Shown: positions 35,769-45,389, numbered from the stretch's first letter. The stretch is DNA of 54,248 nucleotides from Acidobacteriota bacterium (GCA_003222635.1 QHWQ01000001.1:4941-59188), one strand, 5' to 3'. The notes: generated from the sequence alone by a model not told the origin. Numbers and translations: made by a program.

Positions 35769-35802
35769 TCGCCACATCGCCGCGCAACCGGCGTATCTTA
35801 CG
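35769..35802 (+). promoter_or_regulatory. Repeated promoter-like element, copy A
   Basis: TCGCCACATC, a GCGC-rich spacer and GGCGTATCTTACG, followed by AAGGAGAGCG and the lipocalin-like ATG. Copies B (50128-50159) and C (50626-50658) share the same blocks in the same order ahead of unrelated genes. TATCTT would be the -10 box. Confidence 0.5.
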
Positions 35803-35821
35803 CGTGCGAAGGAGAGCGGTG

Positions 35822-36274
35822 ATGACGACTTTCGAGAGGCGTGCGGCAATTGCGTCGGTTGTCGCGTTGCTCGCCGCGTCCGTTGCAGGCGCGCAGAGGG
35901 AGCCGGCAGGGGACACACCGCGCTTCGTTGGAACATGGCGCCTCGTCTCGAACACGCAGACGGGAATCATGATCTACGACAGCCTCGGCAACATGGCGGC
36001 GCAGGCGATGCCGAACCGCGTGCGGCGGAAGTACGCCGTGCCGGAGCCGACGCCGGAGGAGGCGAAAGACGCCATCACCGGCTACCTCGCGTACTTCGGC
36101 ACGTACTCCGTGGACGAGCAGGCTCGCACCATCACCCACCATCGCAAGGGCAACATCAACCCCGGTGGTGTGAACGACGATGTCGTTCGGACTTACGTAT
36201 TCGAGTCGAACGATCGGCTCGTGCTCACGCCCGCGGGGAGCACGAACACGATCGTGTGGGAACGGGCTCGCTAA
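35822..36274 (+). CDS. Secreted lipocalin-like protein
   Basis: 150 residues from ATG 35822, which has AAGGAG at 35810-35815. Signal peptide AIASVVALLAASVAGAQ; the mature protein starts RFVGTWRLVSNTQTGIMIYDSLGNMAAQAM and contains YLAYFGTYSVDEQARTITHH and DRLVLTPA, the Lipocalin_5-like pattern. A small hydrophobic ligand or a structural role is possible; no function is known. An upstream start at 35756 would put a long basic stretch before the signal peptide. Confidence 0.8.
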   Translation: MTTFERRAAIASVVALLAASVAGAQREPAGDTPRFVGTWRLVSNTQTGIMIYDSLGNMAAQAMPNRVRRKYAVPEPTPEEAKDAITGYLAYFGTYSVDEQARTITHHRKGNINPGGVNDDVVRTYVFESNDRLVLTPAGSTNTIVWERAR

Positions 36275-36343
36275 GTAACGCTCTTCTTTTCCAGCGCCCC
36301 GCTCAACTTCAGCCACCCTTCCGCGATCGAGGCGGGCATGTAG

Positions 36344-38903
36344 TTATGGCGCGGTGACGGTGACGTCGGCACTCGTGGCGATCCGGGTGAATCCGTTTGC
36401 CGCAAACCAGCGCACGTTATACGTCCCGGGCGTCTGTGGCGCCGTGAACGTCAGCGTCGCGCTGGCCATTCCGCTCGCCGGCGGTGTTTTCGTCCCGTTC
36501 AGATAAATCCACGAGACGAAGCCGGAGTCGGGCGCCGTGCCGGGAAACAGCCCGACCCAGTCGGTCGCGTTCGCCGGGCCGTTACTGACGGTGAAGTTGA
36601 TCGTTCCACCCGCAGCCACCGTTGTCGTGGTGAGCGTCACCGTGGGCGGTGGCGGCGCGGTCACGGTGATATCGACACTGGTCGCGAGCCGGGTGAAGCC
36701 GTTCGCCGCGAACCAGCGCACGTTGTACGTTCCGGGCGTGCGCGGCACCGGCAGCGACAGCGTCGCGCTGGCCATCCCGCTCGCCGGCGCCGTTTTCGTC
36801 CCGTTCAGATACGCCCACGCGACGTAGCCGGAGTCGGGCGCGGTGCTGGGAAAGAGCGCGACCCAGTCGGTTGTATTCGCTGGGCCATTACTGACGGTGA
36901 AGCCGACCGCTCCACCTCCAGCGACCGTTGTCGTGGGGACCGTTACCGTAGGCGGTGGCGGCCCGGTGACCGTGACATCGTCACTCGTCGCGAGCCGGGT
37001 GAATCCGTTCGCTGCAAACCAGCGCACGCTGTACGTGCCGGGCGTGCGCGGCACCGGCAGCGACACCGTTGCGTTGGCCATCCCACTCGCCGGGGGCGAT
37101 TTGGTCCCGTTCAGGTAAGCCCACGCGACATAGCCGGTGTCCGACGCGGTGGTGGGAAACAGGCCCACCCAGTCGGTCGTATTCGCCGGGCCATTACTGA
37201 CGCTGAAGTCAAGTGTTCCACCTCCAGCGACCGTTGTCGTCGTGAGCGTCACAGTGGGCGGCGGCGGCCCGGTCACGGTGACATCGGCACTGGTCGCGAG
37301 CCGTGTGAATCCGTTCGCCGCGAACCAGCGCACGGTGTACGTGCCGGGCGTGCGCGGCACCGGCAGCGACAGCGTCGCGTTGGCGATCCCGCTCGGCGGC
37401 GCCGTCTTGGTCCCGTTGAGATACGTCCACGCGACGTAACCAGTGTCCGACGCTCCGCTGGGGAAGAGCCCGACCCAGTCGGTTGCATTCGCCGGCCCGT
37501 TGACGACCGTGAAGCCGACGACTCCGCCTCCGTCCACGGTCGGCGTGGCGAGCGCCACCGTGGGCACCGGCGGCGTGGTCAGATCGACCATGAAGACGTC
37601 GTTGCGGTGCAGTCCGCCCGGCTCCATGTCGGACCCGACGGTGGCGCCGAGAGACTTTTCCCAGTTGGACGTAAACAGCGCCCATTTGCCGTTCGGAGAG
37701 ATCGTCGCCCTGGGGAAGTACCAGAAATAGAGCCCGTTCGGATTGTCGTCAGCCGAGATGTCGGATCGATGCTGCGCGAATCGCCACACGGTGGCGGCGG
37801 TCGCGGCGGCGTTGGTTTGGATCGCCACAATCTCGTCATCCCAGGCGCGCCATGGCGTCGAGTTATCGGCGGGATCGTATCGATACAGTGATGACAGCAC
37901 CGGCGCGAGCGTTCCAGGCTGCGCGTTGTTCCAGGAAATGTGATCGGCAATGAACACTTCCTGAGGCGAACCGGGGCTGACGAGGTCGCTCGTCGTCGCC
38001 GGCGTGTTCAACTCTCGCGCTTGCCACTGCGCACCGTCGTAGCCGGTGACCGTGCAGCAATCCTGGTTGACCTGACGGCCGTAGCCGACGGCGTCGTGGC
38101 CGCCCGAGAAGCGCGTGACCTTCGCGATCAGGTCGGTCGTGAGATCCCAGATGAAGTACGGCAGCACGCCCGCAAACGAGCCGTTCGCCGGATAGAGCAT
38201 GACGTAGCGCCCGGACAGGTCGATCCACGCGTGGTGCAGATTGAACCCGAGCCCGATGTTGGTCGAGCGCGTCACGCCGCCGCGCGTAATCGTCGACGCC
38301 AGGCTGTCGAGCACGGCGAGGTTCGTCACCGGTGGGCCGACCTGAAACACCGCGACCAGGTAATCGAGATCCTGCTGCGCGCCGCCGAAGAGGATCGACA
38401 GCTTCTCGGGCGCCACGGCGCTCGACGACAGCGACCGTGAGTAGGTATCGTTTGCGACGCTCGCGATGGACGCCAAATCCAGGATGTCTGCGTAGACTCC
38501 CGTGTTGAAATCGAACTTGCGAACGACCGGACGGTCCGTGTCCGACGACTGCTTCGTCCCGAAGAGCAGGTTCGGGGACAGGAAGCTGAATTGAGGTTCG
38601 ACCTGCGAGAGGATCGTCAGTCCACCTTCGCCCACGCCCGGCGTCGCAGTGATTCGCGCGGCGGTCATCGTGGTGCCGTCGAACGTGTACGGAATGTAGG
38701 TGCCGTCAACACCACGGACCCAGAACTTGTCGGACGTGGCGTTCCACGCGAGCTGGTGCGCCGCCGACGCGGTGACGAAGGATCGGCACCACGATGCGCG
38801 TGGTATTGGCGGGGTAGCTCAGTGGGACCGCCGGCTGCGCGCCCGCGGCGGCGGCGCAGCACAGAATAGCGGTCGCGCAAATTATTGATGAGGCCCGCAA
38901 CAC
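36344..38903 (-). pseudogene. Secreted protein with four tandem DWVGLF beta-sandwich repeats, one-base frameshift near the N terminus
   Basis: A start at 38903 gives a signal peptide (ASSIICATAILCCAAAAGAQ) and PLSYPANTTRIVVPI. At 38780-38781 one extra base (GATCCTTCG where GATCTTCG is expected, - strand) shifts the frame; the continuation FVTASAAHQLAWNATSDKFWVRG joins seamlessly to TYIPYTFDGTTMTAARIT and the remaining 774 residues. A propeller-like domain of about 370 residues (GGHDAVGYGRQVNQDCC, SPNGKWALFTSNWE) precedes four near-identical 102-residue repeats with DWVGLFP, GYVAWAYLNGTK and RWFAANGFTRLATS. Such DWIGLY-type sandwiches occur on exported enzymes. Without the shift it would be about 850 residues. 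A sequencing error is possible. Confidence 0.8.
36352..37575. repeat. Four tandem 306-bp repeats inside a coding region
   Basis: Units begin at 36352, 36658, 36964 and 37270, exactly 306 bases (102 codons) apart. They encode the DWVGLF modules and are highly similar at nucleotide level, so copy number may vary by recombination. The third and fourth units are closest to each other; the first (protein C terminus) differs most. Confidence 0.95.
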
Positions 38904-39042
38904 GCTGGGCCGTTACGCAAAAGCCGAGCCCGGCGTTTTCGTATCACTGTCCGGGTCCAGCCACCCCGCCTTACGCTTCCGTGGGAAATCGCAGTAGAAA
39001 GTTGGCCAAAGAGGGTGACGTTACATCCCAGGGACGGGCGCG
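38904..39042. other. 139-bp intergenic region with hairpin potential
   Basis: Between two - strand genes. Several stems can be drawn: GGGCC...GGCCC-type pairs near 38903-38935 and CCCGG...CCGGG at about 38930-38960. ACGCAAAAGCC recalls part of the c-di-GMP-I aptamer, but the other conserved parts are missing. It would be the 5' leader of the repeat-protein transcript. No recognised RNA family. Confidence 0.25.
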
Positions 39043-39510
39043 TTACCGCCCTGCTTGCGTGACGCCGAATTTCTTGTCGTAGATTCGCACGACGCCGCCC
39101 GGCTGGGTGACGGTCAGCGTGTTGCCATCCTTCGAGACCTGTTCGGTGTCGACGGTGATTCGTCCGTTTCGATTGTGCGTTCTCTCGATCGTGTACGGAT
39201 CGATCAGTTTGTACGTGATCTCGCGCGCATCGCCACCTGTGGTCGCGTGAGGCTTGCCGTCGAACGCGACCGGATGAATTTCGGCGCTCGACGATTTGTT
39301 CTCCTTGGCAATTGTCGCGCGTGTGCTGATGAAACCGCCGCCTGGCGCCGGCACGTTGATGATCATCTGGCTTTGCTGCGAATAGTTGACCGTCTTGGTC
39401 AGATTGATTTCCCAGATCCCGAGGAACGGTCCGCCCTGTTTGTCCTGCGCCATCAAACCGGTGCAGCACCCGAGCATCACAACGATCGCGGCGAAAGTGT
39501 TCCGGAACAT
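39043..39510 (-). CDS. Small secreted protein of unknown function
   Basis: 155 residues from ATG 39510, with GGAGGAAG just upstream. Signal peptide TFAAIVVMLGCCTGLMAQ. The mature protein begins GPFLGIWEINLTKTVNYS and has ITYKLIDPYTIERTHNRNG and VSKDGNTLTVTQPG, a pattern of short beta strands repeated in many acidobacterial secreted proteins (G-x-W-x-L-N start, then K-DGNTLT). Function unknown. Confidence 0.75.
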   Translation of the reverse strand: MFRNTFAAIVVMLGCCTGLMAQDKQGGPFLGIWEINLTKTVNYSQQSQMIINVPAPGGGFISTRATIAKENKSSSAEIHPVAFDGKPHATTGGDAREITYKLIDPYTIERTHNRNGRITVDTEQVSKDGNTLTVTQPGGVVRIYDKKFGVTQAGR

Positions 39511-39547
39511 GTCTTCCTCCTTCCGCACGTTTTATCACTTCGGCTGT

Positions 39548-39559
39548 TTCGATATCGAA
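39548..39559. promoter_or_regulatory. Perfect 12-bp palindrome upstream of the secreted-protein gene
   Basis: TTCGATATCGAA lies 38 bases before the - strand start at 39510, in a 226-bp divergent intergenic region that holds no other feature I can support. Possible regulator site. Confidence 0.3.
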
Positions 39560-39736
39560 CAAATGCACCCATCTGTGCGCTCACAGTCCTGGCGAGCGTG
39601 TCGCGAAGAGGAACATTGCCGCTGGCGGCAGCCGGGCGGCGAGCACGCCGCGTGGCACCGCGCAATCCGTGATCCGGCCACGACTTAGCGCCGCATTGAC
39701 GACAGTGGCTCGTGCCTTGCTCAGCCGGCTGCAGCT

Positions 39737-41959
39737 ATGGATTCGAGTAGTGTGTCCCAGCCGCCCGTCAGCGATCGTCCGGCGCGGCGCTGGTGGCAAG
39801 CGACCGAACCGCAAGCAGCTCCTGGCGAAGGCGGTCCAATGACCCGCCGCGCCTCGCTGCTCGTCGTCGACGACATCGAAGCCAATCGCGACGTGCTGTC
39901 GCGGCGGCTGACGTCGAAGGGGTACGACGTGACGGTCGCGGCCAACGGCGGCGACGCCCTGAAGCTCGTGCAGTCGCGCCATTTCGATCTGCTGCTGCTC
40001 GACGTGGAGATGCCCGGCATGAGCGGACTCGAGGTCCTCACTGCGGTCCGGCGCAGCCGTTCATCGACGAACCTGCCGGTCATCATGGTCACGGCGAGAT
40101 TGAGCGGTAGCGATATCGTCGAAGCGTTCAGCCTCGGCGCGAACGACTACGTCACCAAGCCGATCGATTTCCCCGTGGCGCTGGCGCGCATCGGGACCCA
40201 CGTCGCGCTCAAACGCGCCGTGGAGGATCTTCACGAAAGCGAAGAACGCTACGCGCTGGCGATGCAGGGCGCCAACGACGGCCTGTGGGACTGGAACCTG
40301 GTCACCAACGAGGTGTACTGGTCGGAGCGCTGGAAGGCGATGCTCGGCTACGAGGCGTCGGACATCGGCAGCGGTCCCGATGAATGGCTCGGGCGCGTGC
40401 ACATCGACGATCGCTCGCGCGTCAAGAGCACGCTCGACGCGCATCTGGCCGGCGGCGGCCCCCACTACGAGTGCGAGCACCGCGTGCTGCACCGCAACGG
40501 CACCTTCCGCTGGGTGCTGTGCCGCGGGGCGGCGATCAGGAACGCGAGCGGCGTCGCAACGAGGCTCGCCGGCTCGCTGACCGACATTACCGACGGCAAG
40601 GTCTCGGATTCGCTGACCGGTCTTCCCAATCACGTGCTGTTCGCGGATCTGCTCGACCGTGCCATCAAGCGGACCGAGCGGCGCGCGGGCTACATCTTCG
40701 CGCTGCTGGTGCTCAGCCTCGACGGGCTTTCGCGGATTGGCGACAGCCTCGGCCCGGTCTCGGCCGGTCGTCTGCTCGTCGCCGTTGCGCAACGCCTGCA
40801 GACGAGCCTCCGGTGTACGGATGCGGTGACCCCGGAGACCGCGGGCGCGACGCTGGCACGCCACACGAGCGACGAGTTCGCGGTGCTCGTCGACGACATC
40901 ACCGACGCCAGCGATGCCATCCGCGTCGCCAACCGGCTGCAGACAGCGCTCGAGAAGCCATTCGAGATCGACGGGCAGCAGGTGTTCGTCTCCGCCACCG
41001 TGGGGATTGCGGTCAGCACGAGCGGATACCGCGCACCGGAAGAAATCCTGCGTGATGCGACGACCGCGCTGCACCGCGCACAGAGCCACGCGGCCTCCTC
41101 ATGCGAGCTCTTCGATCCGGTCATGCGCGATCGAGCGGTGAGCCGTCTTCAGCTCGAAACCGATCTGCGCAACGCCGTCGACCAGCACGACTTCGTCGTG
41201 CACTACCAGCCGATCGTCTCGATCGACACGGGACGCATCGCCGGCTTCGAATCGCTCGTCCGATGGAGCCATCGGTCGCGCGGCATCGTCGGCCCGATCG
41301 AATTCATCCACCTGGCTGAGGATGCGGGACTCATCGTGCCGATCGGGCGTCTGGTGCTTCGCGAATCGTGCCGTCAGATGGCCGCGTGGCGCCGTGAGTT
41401 CGGCGCGGACGCACCGGACCTGATCTGCGTCAACGTCTCCCGCCGGCAGTTTGCCACCGGCGACCTCGCGGGCGAGGTTGCGGAGATCCTCCGCGAGACC
41501 CGTCTGCCTCCGTCACACCTGAAACTGGAAATCACCGAGAGCGCGGCCATCGGCGATGTGCCCGCCGCGCAAGAGACACTGACCCGCCTGCAGGCGCTCG
41601 GCGTCGAATGGAGCATGGACGACTTCGGCACCGGCTACTCGTCGCTGAGCTATCTGCATCATCTGCGCGTCAACACCGTGAAAGTGGACCGCTCGTTCGT
41701 GAGCCGCATCGGCGTCGACGACGCGGGCGCCGAGATGGTTCGGGTCATCATCGGCCTTGCGCACAATTTCTCGATGAACGTCGTGGCGGAAGGGGTCGAA
41801 CGGGAGGAGCATCTGACGCTGCTGCGCGCGCTCGGCTGCGAGTACGCGCAGGGCTATTACTTCTCGAAACCGATCGACAGCGCGGCGGCGCATCGACTGA
41901 TCGCGTCGCAGCCGTTCCGCGCTGCCGCCGGCGCCGTGCCTGCGTCAGTCGGCGTGTAG
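39737..41959 (+). CDS. Receiver-PAS-GGDEF-EAL cyclic-di-GMP protein with degenerate GGDEF
   Basis: 740 residues, no membrane segments. Receiver domain (about 35-155, phospho-acceptor Asp in LLLLDVEMPGMSG, Lys in VTKPIDF); PAS (about 165-290, GLWDWNLVTNEVYWSERW); GGDEF-like (about 290-455) in which the signature reads RHTSDEF, so both glycines are lost and cyclase activity is unlikely; EAL (about 470-725) with ESL in the EAL position, EITES, DDFGTGYSS, KVDRSFV and AEGVE, all catalytic residues present. It probably hydrolyses c-di-GMP in response to phosphorylation. No histidine kinase is adjacent. Confidence 0.9.
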   Translation: MDSSSVSQPPVSDRPARRWWQATEPQAAPGEGGPMTRRASLLVVDDIEANRDVLSRRLTSKGYDVTVAANGGDALKLVQSRHFDLLLLDVEMPGMSGLEVLTAVRRSRSSTNLPVIMVTARLSGSDIVEAFSLGANDYVTKPIDFPVALARIGTHVALKRAVEDLHESEERYALAMQGANDGLWDWNLVTNEVYWSERWKAMLGYEASDIGSGPDEWLGRVHIDDRSRVKSTLDAHLAGGGPHYECEHRVLHRNGTFRWVLCRGAAIRNASGVATRLAGSLTDITDGKVSDSLTGLPNHVLFADLLDRAIKRTERRAGYIFALLVLSLDGLSRIGDSLGPVSAGRLLVAVAQRLQTSLRCTDAVTPETAGATLARHTSDEFAVLVDDITDASDAIRVANRLQTALEKPFEIDGQQVFVSATVGIAVSTSGYRAPEEILRDATTALHRAQSHAASSCELFDPVMRDRAVSRLQLETDLRNAVDQHDFVVHYQPIVSIDTGRIAGFESLVRWSHRSRGIVGPIEFIHLAEDAGLIVPIGRLVLRESCRQMAAWRREFGADAPDLICVNVSRRQFATGDLAGEVAEILRETRLPPSHLKLEITESAAIGDVPAAQETLTRLQALGVEWSMDDFGTGYSSLSYLHHLRVNTVKVDRSFVSRIGVDDAGAEMVRVIIGLAHNFSMNVVAEGVEREEHLTLLRALGCEYAQGYYFSKPIDSAAAHRLIASQPFRAAAGAVPASVGV

Positions 41960-42014
41960 ATCCGATGTGGATTCTCACTGCCGGTGTCGGGCCTACGGCG
42001 ACCATCAACGTCGA

Positions 42015-42047
42015 GGCGCCGAAGTAGCGTCAGACCGCTTCGGCGCC
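42015..42047. terminator. Strong stem-loop between convergent genes
   Basis: GGCGCCGAAG (42015-42024) and CTTCGGCGCC (42038-42047) form an exact 10-bp stem with a 13-base loop between the EAL gene and the convergent TonB-dependent receptor. It is the best stem-loop in the window; no U tract follows. Likely a two-way terminator or transcript-end stabiliser. Confidence 0.55.
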
Positions 42048-42058
42048 GCGACCCCGGC

Positions 42059-44980
42059 TCAGAACGCGACCCGGATCCCGAACTGCAGCATGCGCGGCTG
42101 ATACGCGATATTGCTGTTGAACGACGGCTGCCCGTAGCTGCGGTTGCTTTCCTGCGTCACATACGATCCGTAATTCGCGCGGTTGAAAACATTGAACACC
42201 TCCGCGAGACCGTCGACGCTCGTGCGGCCCGATAGTCGAAAACGCCGCTGCACCCGCACATCAACGCGGTGGATCGGAAGCCCGACGAGGTTGTTGCGCG
42301 GGACGATCGTGCCGTCAGGACGCAGACGCGGCGTAATCGGGGTGCCCAGCGCGCCTCCGTTCGACTCGCCGACACCGCGAACATCGCCGCCGTAGCTCGT
42401 ACCGAAGCGCTTGCCGGACCCGTAGAAATACACGCCACTGAGCTGGAAACCGCGCCCGACGTCCCAGATGCCGTTGAAGGTCGCGCGATGGCGCTGGTCG
42501 GTGGCCGCAAGCGTGTACTCGCCGCCCAGATCCGGAGCCAACGGGAAGTCAATCTTCGTCCTGGTCACCACGCCGTTGGCGCCTAACCCGTATTGATATG
42601 GAAGCGGGTTCGCGTCCCGCAATGCCGACAGCGTGTACGTGCCCGAGGCCTGCCACCGCTGACTGAAGCGCTTGGTGAAGGCCGTCTCCAATCCGTGGTA
42701 ATTGGACCAGCCCTCGAGGAATTCCCCGAACGCCGTGCCCCACTCAGGAAACGGCCGCTTGCTGATGTCGCTGAAGGGATAGTTGGCGCCCGTCGCGGGG
42801 TTGTAGGTCAGGTTCATGTTGGCGTCGCCCTCCTCGCGCCGCCCCGCGGTGTACACATAATCCGCCTCGAACGACATCGTGGTCCCCAGCTGCCGCTGTA
42901 TACCGATCGACGCTTGATCGCTGTACGGATGCTGGCGCCACGGATGGTTGATTTCAAACGCGAGGTCACGCCGCAGACACCCAGCGCGGAAATTGACGTC
43001 GCACAGGTTCGCGAGCAGCTCCTGATACGTCGGCACATGACCGTTGTAAATGTTCGCGGCGAAATCGGGTCGGCCATCATTGGGAATGTCGGCGAGGATG
43101 AGGATCTGATACTGCGCCGTCTGGTGGGCCCCATCGGTGATCGTCTGCGTGTAGAACCGTCCGTACCCGCCGCGAACGACCGTCTTATCGGTGACGGTGA
43201 GCGCAAACCCGAGCCGCGGCCCGAAGTTCGTCATGTCATACGGGAGATCGCCCGGCAGCCAGGGGAGAAATCTGGTCTTCTCCGAGTTCACCCCGACCTG
43301 CAGATCCCAGCGCAGCCCGAGGTTCAGCGTCAGGCGTGGCAGGACCGTCCAGTCATCCTGCGCCCAGCCGGCATACATGTGCTGCGGCACGTAGTAGTGG
43401 AAGTCCGTGCTGGAAACGGATTGGCGAGCCCGCGTGACGATGGGGGAGAGCGGAGCCAGGTTCCAGGTAGACGCGTCGTTCCAGACGGGAAGGAGCGTCT
43501 CGATGTTGGCCGGAATCGGCGAGTTCTGCGCGTAAATCGTCGGCATACAGAAGGCACACCAGTGCTGTCCGCTGAAGAGGCGGAGATACTCGCCCCCCAC
43601 CTTCAGAACCTGACGCCCGCCCTTGCTGGTCGTGCGGACGAAGTCATCGCGAATCGAGAACCTGTGCTCGAAGTTGTGCATGTTGCCCGGCGACTGGATT
43701 GAATAGCCGCGAAGAAAGATGTTGGGGAAGCCGGTGCAGCCAACGGGCTGGTTGGGATAGCAGCCGCCATTCCACTTCACAAGCGAGTCCCTCGCCGAGT
43801 CCCAGTACGCAACGCCCCCCTTGATCTCGTTCACGGCCTGATTGCCGAAGACCTGTGTGAGCGTGCCCAGGATCTCCTTGCTGTACTTCTCCTGCTTGTG
43901 CGCGCCCGCCGGATGAAGCACCGCGCCGCCGCCGTCGAAATACACCTGGTTGTAATACTGGCCGCGCACGGCGATGCGAGTCTGTGGGGAGAATTGCACG
44001 TCGAGTCGCGCGCCGGCCTTGTCCTCGCGGCGCGTATTGAGCTGGTCGACGTTGAAGCCGGGAAGCGGGCTCGAATACGTGACGGTCTGCGGCTCCCGCT
44101 CGTATTCGTAGTTGGTGAAGAAGTGAATCCTGTCCTTCCGGATCGGCCCGCCAAAGGTTCCGCTCAGTTGTTGATTCGAATACGGGAGGACCCGCTGCTG
44201 GATGGGATCGGCAGCGTTGAAGCGATCGTTCCGGAAGTAGCCGCCGAGCGATCCGGACGGCGTGTTGGTCCCCGACTTGGTGATCGCATTCACCTGGAGG
44301 CCGGCGGAGCGGCCCTGGGTCGCATCGAAGCGGTTGGAGATCAACTCGAACTCTGCGATCGCGTCGCGGCTGTATTTCGGTTGATCGTCTCCAGTACCGC
44401 CGAAGAGGGCCGTAATCGTCTGGCCATCGACATTGAGCTGTGAGTACCCTTGACGATTGTCCGGGATGCCGCCCTCGTTCCGCTTGCTTCCCGGCGCCAG
44501 CAGCGCCAGGTCCATCCAGTTCCGTCCGTTCAGCGGCAGTTCCTGCATCTGCCGCGGATCGACGTTCCCGCTGCGCGTCGAGCTGGTCGTATCGACGAGC
44601 GGCGCCTCTCCGGTCACCGTCACCGACTCCTGAACCGTGGACGGCGCCATCTGAAGATTCACGACCGCCTGCTGTCCCACCAGCAGCTCGAGCCCGCCCC
44701 GGGTGACGGTCGCAAATCCCTGGAGTTGCGCCGTCAGCTGGTAGACGCCGATGCGCACGGGGATCCGGTAGACGCCGCGCGAATCGGTCACCGCCTGAAA
44801 GGTATTCCCCGATGCCTCATGGACCGCGGTCACCGTCACGCCAGGCAGCACGCCTCCCGTCGAATCGGTGACCGTGCCGCTCATCGTCGCTTCCTGCGCG
44901 TACGCCGGCACGGCGAGCGCGAGCATTCCGACAATCACCATGAGCCGTGTGACACCGCGCCAACGCAACATGATCAACAT
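42059..44980 (-). CDS. TonB-dependent receptor, Oar-like, with carboxypeptidase-regulatory-like domain
   Basis: 973 residues from ATG 44980 (GGGGAGG seven bases before). Signal peptide to VPAYAQ; regulatory-like domain (about 27-110: TMSGTVTDSTGGVLPGVTV); plug (about 115-240: ELPLNGRNWMDLALLAPGS); barrel ending QFGIRVAF. It is the last gene of a four-gene - strand cluster with DUF6152, a secreted protein and a PQQ-type propeller, so its substrate may be linked to that oxidation. It shares architecture with the 21150-24122 receptor, but the two are clearly divergent. An extension upstream to 45049 lies in the DUF6152 gene. Confidence 0.92.
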   Translation of the reverse strand: MLIMLRWRGVTRLMVIVGMLALAVPAYAQEATMSGTVTDSTGGVLPGVTVTAVHEASGNTFQAVTDSRGVYRIPVRIGVYQLTAQLQGFATVTRGGLELLVGQQAVVNLQMAPSTVQESVTVTGEAPLVDTTSSTRSGNVDPRQMQELPLNGRNWMDLALLAPGSKRNEGGIPDNRQGYSQLNVDGQTITALFGGTGDDQPKYSRDAIAEFELISNRFDATQGRSAGLQVNAITKSGTNTPSGSLGGYFRNDRFNAADPIQQRVLPYSNQQLSGTFGGPIRKDRIHFFTNYEYEREPQTVTYSSPLPGFNVDQLNTRREDKAGARLDVQFSPQTRIAVRGQYYNQVYFDGGGAVLHPAGAHKQEKYSKEILGTLTQVFGNQAVNEIKGGVAYWDSARDSLVKWNGGCYPNQPVGCTGFPNIFLRGYSIQSPGNMHNFEHRFSIRDDFVRTTSKGGRQVLKVGGEYLRLFSGQHWCAFCMPTIYAQNSPIPANIETLLPVWNDASTWNLAPLSPIVTRARQSVSSTDFHYYVPQHMYAGWAQDDWTVLPRLTLNLGLRWDLQVGVNSEKTRFLPWLPGDLPYDMTNFGPRLGFALTVTDKTVVRGGYGRFYTQTITDGAHQTAQYQILILADIPNDGRPDFAANIYNGHVPTYQELLANLCDVNFRAGCLRRDLAFEINHPWRQHPYSDQASIGIQRQLGTTMSFEADYVYTAGRREEGDANMNLTYNPATGANYPFSDISKRPFPEWGTAFGEFLEGWSNYHGLETAFTKRFSQRWQASGTYTLSALRDANPLPYQYGLGANGVVTRTKIDFPLAPDLGGEYTLAATDQRHRATFNGIWDVGRGFQLSGVYFYGSGKRFGTSYGGDVRGVGESNGGALGTPITPRLRPDGTIVPRNNLVGLPIHRVDVRVQRRFRLSGRTSVDGLAEVFNVFNRANYGSYVTQESNRSYGQPSFNSNIAYQPRMLQFGIRVAF

Positions 44981-44993
44981 GAGAGCCTCCCCT

Positions 44994-45389
44994 TCAGAAA
45001 TCACTTGGGGCGAGCGCGCCGTTGCCGTCCCAATCCTTGACGACCCCATTGCTGTCCTTCAGGAAGCCGAGCAGACAACCGTTCGAGTTGTCCCTGAGGC
45101 GATGACATCGCGCTTTGATGCTGTCGCCGGGCTTGAGATAGTCGGCCGTCACGCCGATGCGCTCGAGCGCGGGACGCCCCGTGGCTTCGAGCGCCCACAG
45201 TTGCGGCTCGCCTGTGGCGTCCTTGACTTCGAGGTAGACCCACGAATGCGGGACCACGTAGTGCACTTCTCTGACGACACCTTCCACGTCCATGAACGTG
45301 TCCTGGTAGGCGCCGTGGGAATGGTGCGCCCATGCCGGAAGAGCGAGGCCGAGTGCACAGATGGCTGCGGCAATCGATGTGAACCGCAT
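44994..45389 (-). CDS. DUF6152 family secreted protein
   Basis: 131 residues, signal peptide ending ALPAWAHHSHGAYQD with the His pair (plus one more His) right after cleavage, then VVREVHYVVPHSWVYLEV and DYLKPGDSIKARCHRL. It is a paralogue of 18983-19387, with two extra cysteines near the C terminus (RCHRL, NGCLLGF). It precedes the receptor gene by 13 bases and so is probably cotranscribed. Function unknown. Confidence 0.75.
   Translation of the reverse strand: MRFTSIAAAICALGLALPAWAHHSHGAYQDTFMDVEGVVREVHYVVPHSWVYLEVKDATGEPQLWALEATGRPALERIGVTADYLKPGDSIKARCHRLRDNSNGCLLGFLKDSNGVVKDWDGNGALAPSDF

Noticed and set aside
36352-37575. Repeat array as a mobile element
   Set aside because: There are no terminal inverted repeats, transposase or target-site duplications; the period is an exact codon multiple inside a protein gene.
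38904-39042. c-di-GMP-I riboswitch
   Set aside because: ACGCAAAAGCC resembles one conserved piece, but the GCA-AACC part and the tetraloop receptor are missing on both strands.
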